NCBI GenBank assembly: GCA_946414625.1
Contig: CAMKPI010000066.1
Location: forward strand, 1 to 8,210
Length of the DNA: 8,210 nucleotides
Direction: 5' to 3'
DNA from: an uncultured Spirochaetaceae bacterium
GTDB lineage: Bacteria; Spirochaetota; Spirochaetia; Sphaerochaetales; Sphaerochaetaceae
The translations under genes were made by a program, and so were the position numbers. The notes below the pieces were generated by a model. It saw only the letters and a list, made by a program, of their open reading frames with translations. It ran no database searches and was not told where the DNA came from. Shown here piece after piece: positions 5,736 to 8,210 of the stretch. How positions within the stretch are numbered: position 1 is the first letter of the stretch; the number at the start of each line of letters is the position of its first letter.

Positions 5736-7027
5736 TCCTTCCGGAAAAAATGCCGATGAAAGACGCAGTTGTTCCTGATTTAGGTGCGAGGAGAAAGCCG
5801 CTCTCGGTTTCTGTACCGTTTATTTCAGTTGGTTGCCTGAGGCGAAACTTCTCTTTTCCGTATTCGGATGATTATTTTTCTGGCTCGCCCGACATTTTTA
5901 GTATTGACACTGCCCGTGCGTCGTTGGGATTCGCTGTGTCCGCCGACAGAGATCCCGAGCTTCCCCTCCCGGAGCAGAACTCCGGGGTTCTCGGTTTTCT
6001 TTCAGAGACCGGATTTGGAAATATCGAATTTCACCGTTATGACACGGTGCCGTCTCCCATGACTGCGGCGCTGGCTTTGGGGTCCAAGGAGATAAACGGC
6101 TCTGTCTTGATTGCGGCAACTGTTTGCGGGAATGGTTACGGCGACGAATGGCTTGGCAACTTGTCCGTGGGAGGCGGAGACACCCACGAGGGGTTCAGGG
6201 CGGCATCAGAAGTGTGTCTGAGTGAGATCCGCTCCTATGTGTCCCGATTTTTGGAAGCGTTCGGTACGCGAGATTTGCTGTGCACGCAATCCGGTGTCAA
6301 ACAATCTGATGTCAAACAATCCGATGCCACAGAAAAGCCACACCGGTTGAAAATCTGGCTTTCCGGATACAGCAGGGCGGCTGCAATTCTGGGATTGTGC
6401 GCCAAGCAGATCCGCGAATGGTTTCCTGAGGCTGAAATTTATGCTTATCTTTTTGCCACGCCTGAATATATTTTGAACCCAGAAGTTTTGCCGGGCGTTT
6501 TCAACATAGTGAATGAGACTGATCCGTTTGTTCGTCTTCAGGCAGGCTGGAAAGATTACGGCAGGCACGGCTCGGATGTTGTTCTCTCTGACAGGGATGT
6601 GCTTCGGAATCCCAGCATATCGAAAAGTGTCGCCGATAGACTTGGCTCTTCTGTGTACCGCTCCTCGCGCTATGTAGACGGTCTTTTTGATAAGGGACTC
6701 TCCTTTTTCGAGGCACTGTTTCATACAAATTCTGAGTATTCCCTTGTTCTGGAAGAGCCTTTGAAAGACCTCTATAAGAGCCATTCAAAGACTGATGTGC
6801 TGCGCGCCGTGCGTCGGGTGCGGCGGAACGTTGGGATGTATCTGCCCAGGGAGCGGATGAGAGTGTTCAGACGCATTGTCCGTTTTCTGCTGTCGGAATA
6901 TTTTCGATTCAGGAGAAAATATGCGACTCTTTGCGAGAGTCATGATTGGGACTCAGGAAGCCGGGCTGACACGAACCTCCTTCGTGAGCACAGCGGAGAC
7001 ATGTATGTGGTGCGCCTCTTCTCTTGA
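5732..7027 (+). CDS. Lipase-class-3-like alpha/beta hydrolase
   Basis: A 431-residue predicted serine hydrolase of the lipase family seen in clostridia and relatives. Visible landmarks: SYDDE-like element FPYSDDYFS (42-50); oxyanion-side segment VCGNGYGDEWLGNL (131-144) followed by HEGF (152-155); nucleophile elbow GYSRA with Ser214; FATPE (241-245); candidate catalytic Asp264 in NETDPFV; YGRHG (276-280); candidate catalytic His420 in EHSGDMYVV near the C-terminus, where relatives have H-x-x-x-x-Y. No signal peptide or membrane segment is evident, so a cytoplasmic site is inferred. The lipid or ester substrate is unknown. The first possible start, TTG 5732, overlaps the methyltransferase stop (TTGA) with GAAGG 9 nt upstream (5718-5722), favouring translational coupling; ATG 5750 or 5756 would shorten it by 6 or 8 residues. 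A small VKQSD tandem lies in the loop before the elbow strand. Confidence 0.85.
   Translation: MILPEKMPMKDAVVPDLGARRKPLSVSVPFISVGCLRRNFSFPYSDDYFSGSPDIFSIDTARASLGFAVSADRDPELPLPEQNSGVLGFLSETGFGNIEFHRYDTVPSPMTAALALGSKEINGSVLIAATVCGNGYGDEWLGNLSVGGGDTHEGFRAASEVCLSEIRSYVSRFLEAFGTRDLLCTQSGVKQSDVKQSDATEKPHRLKIWLSGYSRAAAILGLCAKQIREWFPEAEIYAYLFATPEYILNPEVLPGVFNIVNETDPFVRLQAGWKDYGRHGSDVVLSDRDVLRNPSISKSVADRLGSSVYRSSRYVDGLFDKGLSFFEALFHTNSEYSLVLEEPLKDLYKSHSKTDVLRAVRRVRRNVGMYLPRERMRVFRRIVRFLLSEYFRFRRKYATLCESHDWDSGSRADTNLLREHSGDMYVVRLFS
6296..6325 (+). repeat. 15-bp in-frame tandem repeat (VKQSD x2) in the hydrolase gene
   Basis: Two adjacent 15-bp units, GTCAAACAATCTGAT and GTCAAACAATCCGAT, differ by one base and encode VKQSD twice. 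They fall in a polar surface linker (about residues 185-203) just before the strand leading to the nucleophile Ser214, where a length change is likely tolerated. Confidence 0.8.
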
Positions 7028-7080
7028 TTCTTCCGAGTCTTTTTGAGGCTGTCTTTGGTTCAAATGCTCCGCGCTACAGT

Positions 7081-7131
7081 GGCGCTGCCTTGATAAGAAT
7101 GGAGAGAAAATGTCGCTGACAGCGCCTCTCC
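7081..7131. other. Potential stem-loop with alternative pairings, downstream of the hydrolase gene
   Basis: GGCGCTG (7081-7087) is complementary to CAGCGCC (7120-7126). Overlapping alternatives are GGAGAG (7101-7106) with CTCTCC (7126-7131), and CGCT (7114-7117) with AGCG (7121-7124). None is followed by a run of T, so a classical terminator for the hydrolase transcript is not supported. The rest of 7028-7197 shows nothing recognisable. Confidence 0.35.
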
Positions 7132-7197
7132 TGTGGACTTTATCGGGCGATTTAAAATCTCATTGATTTGCCTCTGATAATGCTGATACTGACGGTC

Positions 7198-7232
7198 AAA
7201 AGAAAAAACGCCGGGTTTGGTTGCCCCCGGCG
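7198..7232 (-). terminator. Intrinsic terminator of the rubredoxin gene
   Basis: On the minus strand the perfect 7-bp stem CGCCGGG/CCCGGCG (7226-7232 and 7209-7215), with a 10-nt loop, is followed directly by TTTTTTCTTTT (7198-7208). It starts 23 nt after the rubredoxin stop codon. Confidence 0.9.
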
Positions 7233-7255
7233 GTTAATTTCGTTCAGATCCTGTT

Positions 7256-7414
7256 TTAGATCTTTTCGAACATGTCTTTGCTCACTCCGCAGACGGGACA
7301 TACCCAGTCTTCCGGAAGAGCTTCAAACGGTGTTCCGGGCGCGATTCCGCTGTCAGGGTCGCCCACTGCCGGGTCGTAGATGTAACCGCAAGGGCCGCAC
7401 TGATACTTGTCCAT
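7256..7414 (-). CDS. Rubredoxin
   Basis: A 52-residue one-iron electron carrier, full length for the family. The Fe(SCys)4 site is complete: Cys6 and Cys9 in CGPCGYIYDP, Cys39 and Cys42 in WVCPVCG. Other family marks are GDPDSGI-PGT (18-27) and LPEDWVCP (33-40). In anaerobes it passes electrons from NAD(P)H or ferredoxin oxidoreductases to partners such as rubrerythrin, superoxide reductase or flavodiiron proteins in oxidative-stress defence; no partner gene lies next to it here. The start is fixed by AAGGAGG (7420-7426) 5 nt before the ATG. It is monocistronic: its own extended -10 promoter lies upstream and a strong terminator follows. Confidence 0.97.
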   Translation of the reverse strand: MDKYQCGPCGYIYDPAVGDPDSGIAPGTPFEALPEDWVCPVCGVSKDMFEKI

Positions 7415-7456
7415 GGATTCCTCCTTGTTTTTGTTTGATATTATTTCGCTGTTGGC

Positions 7457-7465
7457 ATTCTAGCA
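7457..7465 (-). promoter_or_regulatory. Extended -10 promoter of the rubredoxin gene
   Basis: Minus-strand TGCTAGAAT combines the extended element TGn with TAGAAT (5 of 6 matches to TATAAT). No good -35 hexamer lies 17-18 bp upstream, which is usual for extended -10 promoters. Transcription would start near 7450, giving a leader of about 36 nt containing the Shine-Dalgarno. Confidence 0.55.
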
Positions 7466-7512
7466 TGGATGATGAAAACCGGGTAGGGTTTTTTGCGCGA
7501 TCTGGAGTAAAT

Positions 7513-7560
7513 CGGTTTTACAGTTTTACAGTTAAACAGTTTAACAGTTTAACAGTTTAA
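7513..7560. repeat. Octamer tandem repeat (CAGTTTAA-type, 6 units)
   Basis: Six adjacent 8-bp units: CGGTTTTA, CAGTTTTA, CAGTTAAA, then three exact CAGTTTAA, ending in CAGG. The last three are identical and the units degrade towards the left. A perfect palindrome GTTAAAC-A-GTTTAAC (7531-7545) spans the unit junction. The array lies about 50-100 bp upstream of the rubredoxin -10 box. Confidence 0.9.
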
Positions 7561-7564
7561 CAGG

Positions 7565-7870
7565 TTGGGACATCTAGGCTTTTTCAAAAAATTACCCGAG
7601 CGAGGATAGTATAGTCTCTGGAGATTGAAAGAAGAAAAGAGTGCTGAGAGCATAGCGGAGCATGTATCGCTGTATCGCTTTTTGATAACTTCTGAAACTG
7701 CTACCTTTGAAACAAGTTTATCTTCAAGACCTAGCGTCGGTGAAGCGTAGATTTCAAGAACATGGAATGTGGTTTTTTGCGTGTCAGGCTTGGTTTTGCA
7801 AGCGAGCGGAAGCACTTTTTGAACGACGTGAGCGTGGTAAGAGGGAAGATGATGTGTAAAAACAACGCAT
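7565..7870. other. Non-coding region between octamer repeat and SRP RNA gene
   Basis: About 306 bp without a supportable gene. The only candidate is a very short plus-strand frame at 7767-7859 (30 codons, ending in a Lys/Arg/Glu-rich stretch ALFERRERGKREDD) that lacks a ribosome-binding site. Around it are recurring GAGCG/GAACGA-type motifs (7797-7845) that look repeat-like. No known structured RNA was recognised. Confidence 0.5.
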
Positions 7871-7976
7871 AAAAAAGAGGCAAATAGTAAGGGTCTCTCC
7901 TGCAAAACACTTACCGTTGCTACATTCCTGTCCTGGCGGGGTTGGGTGAAAGCAGGCAGCCCGGTATCTGCCTCGG
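7871..7976 (-). ncRNA. ffs: Signal recognition particle RNA, bacterial small type (4.5S-like)
   Basis: The RNA partner of Ffh, needed for co-translational membrane targeting of proteins. About 104 nt, typical of the Alu-less bacterial form. The conserved domain IV is explicit on the minus strand: CAGG-ACA-GGAA-TGT-AGCA (about 7917-7934), in which ACA/TGT closes a GGAA tetraloop and CAGG/AGCA forms the Ffh-binding symmetric loop. It is flanked by CCG/CGG, CCTGC/GCAGG and GGG/CCC pairings in register. The ends pair as GAGGCAGAT (7966-7974) with ATTTGCCTC (7877-7885), including one G-U pair, and TTTTTT follows at once (7871-7876), so the closing stem doubles as the terminator. A well-spaced promoter precedes it. 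The exact 5' end (7974-7977) is inferred from the promoter. Confidence 0.92.
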
Positions 7977-7981
7977 CTCTT

Positions 7982-8010
7982 AATATACTGCGATGCGAAA
8001 AAATATTCAA
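7982..8010 (-). promoter_or_regulatory. Sigma70-type promoter of the SRP RNA gene
   Basis: Minus-strand -35 TTGAAT (8005-8010) and -10 TATATT (7982-7987; 5 of 6 matches) are separated by exactly 17 bp. The start of the SRP RNA closing stem lies 8 nt downstream of the -10 box, where initiation is expected. Confidence 0.75.
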
Positions 8011-8126
8011 GGAGACGCGCTCGAAAGAATTTGCCCGAAAGATTCCACCGGTTACGCGCGGCGCAATTTATGTTTCGGGAATATGTGAAAGCATGATCGC
8101 AGGATGTTGGTTTTATGCGGACATAA

Positions 8127-8151
8127 ACAAAAACGCGCCTTTCGGCGCGTT
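8127..8151 (-). terminator. Intrinsic terminator after tRNA-Tyr
   Basis: Minus-strand AACGCGCC (8144-8151), GAAA tetraloop (8140-8143), GGCGCGTT (8132-8139): a perfect 8-bp stem running into a short T-run (8129-8133). It begins 4 nt after the tRNA discriminator base. About 115 bp of featureless sequence then separates it from the SRP RNA promoter. Confidence 0.9.
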
Positions 8152-8155
8152 CTCG

Positions 8156-8210
8156 TGGAGAGAGAAGGATTCGGACCTTCGAAGGCTGAGCCAACAGATT
8201 TACAGTCTGC
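8156..8210 (-). tRNA. tRNA-Tyr (GUA), 3' part; 5' end lies beyond the right edge
   Basis: The anticodon stem GCAGA/TCTGT encloses loop CTGTAAA with anticodon GTA (tyrosine). The long variable arm GGC-TCA-GCC (8184-8192) fits the class II structure of bacterial tRNA-Tyr. The T-stem is GAAGG/CCTTC (8176-8180 and 8164-8168). The acceptor 3' strand TCTCTCC (8157-8163) and discriminator A73 (8156) are followed by CGA, so CCA is not encoded and must be added by CCA-adding enzyme. The T-loop reads TCCGAAT, with C at position 55 (base 8174) where U is nearly universal. The D-arm and acceptor 5' strand are not in the window. Confidence 0.93.

Noticed and set aside
7168..7560. 130-codon plus-strand open frame
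   Set aside because: It is antisense to the rubredoxin gene and its terminator, and its end is made of the octamer repeat.
7513..7560. CRISPR array
   Set aside because: Units are only 8 bp with no spacers between them and no cas genes nearby.
7549..8010. 153-codon minus-strand open frame
   Set aside because: It runs straight through the SRP RNA gene and starts in its promoter; no protein motif is visible.

Overview
The window looks like a chromosomal segment of a diderm (outer-membrane-bearing), probably anaerobic bacterium of roughly balanced G+C content. The diderm call rests on a TonB-dependent outer-membrane receptor with a signal peptide. The anaerobe call rests on a stand-alone rubredoxin. 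TTG-type starts, a tRNA without encoded CCA and the clostridial/spirochaete-like lipase family would fit a spirochaete (Treponema-like) or Synergistota genome, but the sequence alone does not settle the phylum. No phage, transposase or CRISPR signal was seen.

Layout. 1-1727 (minus): N-terminal 575 residues of a BtuB-like TonB-dependent receptor that runs off the left edge, with its own sigma70-type promoter and a short leader. 1895-2551 (plus): a HAD-family phosphatase of the phosphoglycolate phosphatase type, divergent from the receptor. 2552-2888: a non-coding gap holding two 47-bp imperfect direct repeats and a leader hairpin. 2889-5735 (plus): an RlmK-like 23S rRNA methyltransferase of unusual architecture. 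A normal N-terminal segment is followed by a ~143-residue acidic repeat insertion, a complete Rossmann methyltransferase core and a ~470-residue Arg/Gly-rich disordered tail built from duplicated blocks. 5732-7027 (plus): a lipase-class-3-like alpha/beta hydrolase whose possible TTG start overlaps the methyltransferase stop, so the two are probably one transcript. 7256-7414 (minus): a 52-residue rubredoxin with ribosome-binding site, extended -10 promoter and intrinsic terminator. 7513-7560: an octamer tandem repeat. 7871-7976 (minus): a small-type bacterial SRP RNA with promoter and terminator. 8156-8210 (minus): the 3' part of tRNA-Tyr(GUA) with terminator.

The RNA genes at the right end are housekeeping. 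The protein genes do not form one obvious pathway. The strongest candidate for something undescribed is the rRNA methyltransferase: its catalytic core is conventional, but it carries an acidic repeat insert in the middle and a very long basic RG-rich tail. This suggests an RNA-tethering or condensate-forming rRNA modification enzyme. The receptor and the hydrolase also contain small low-complexity insertions, so repeat expansion may be a general habit of this genome. A second oddity is the tRNA-Tyr T-loop, which reads C instead of the nearly invariant U at position 55.
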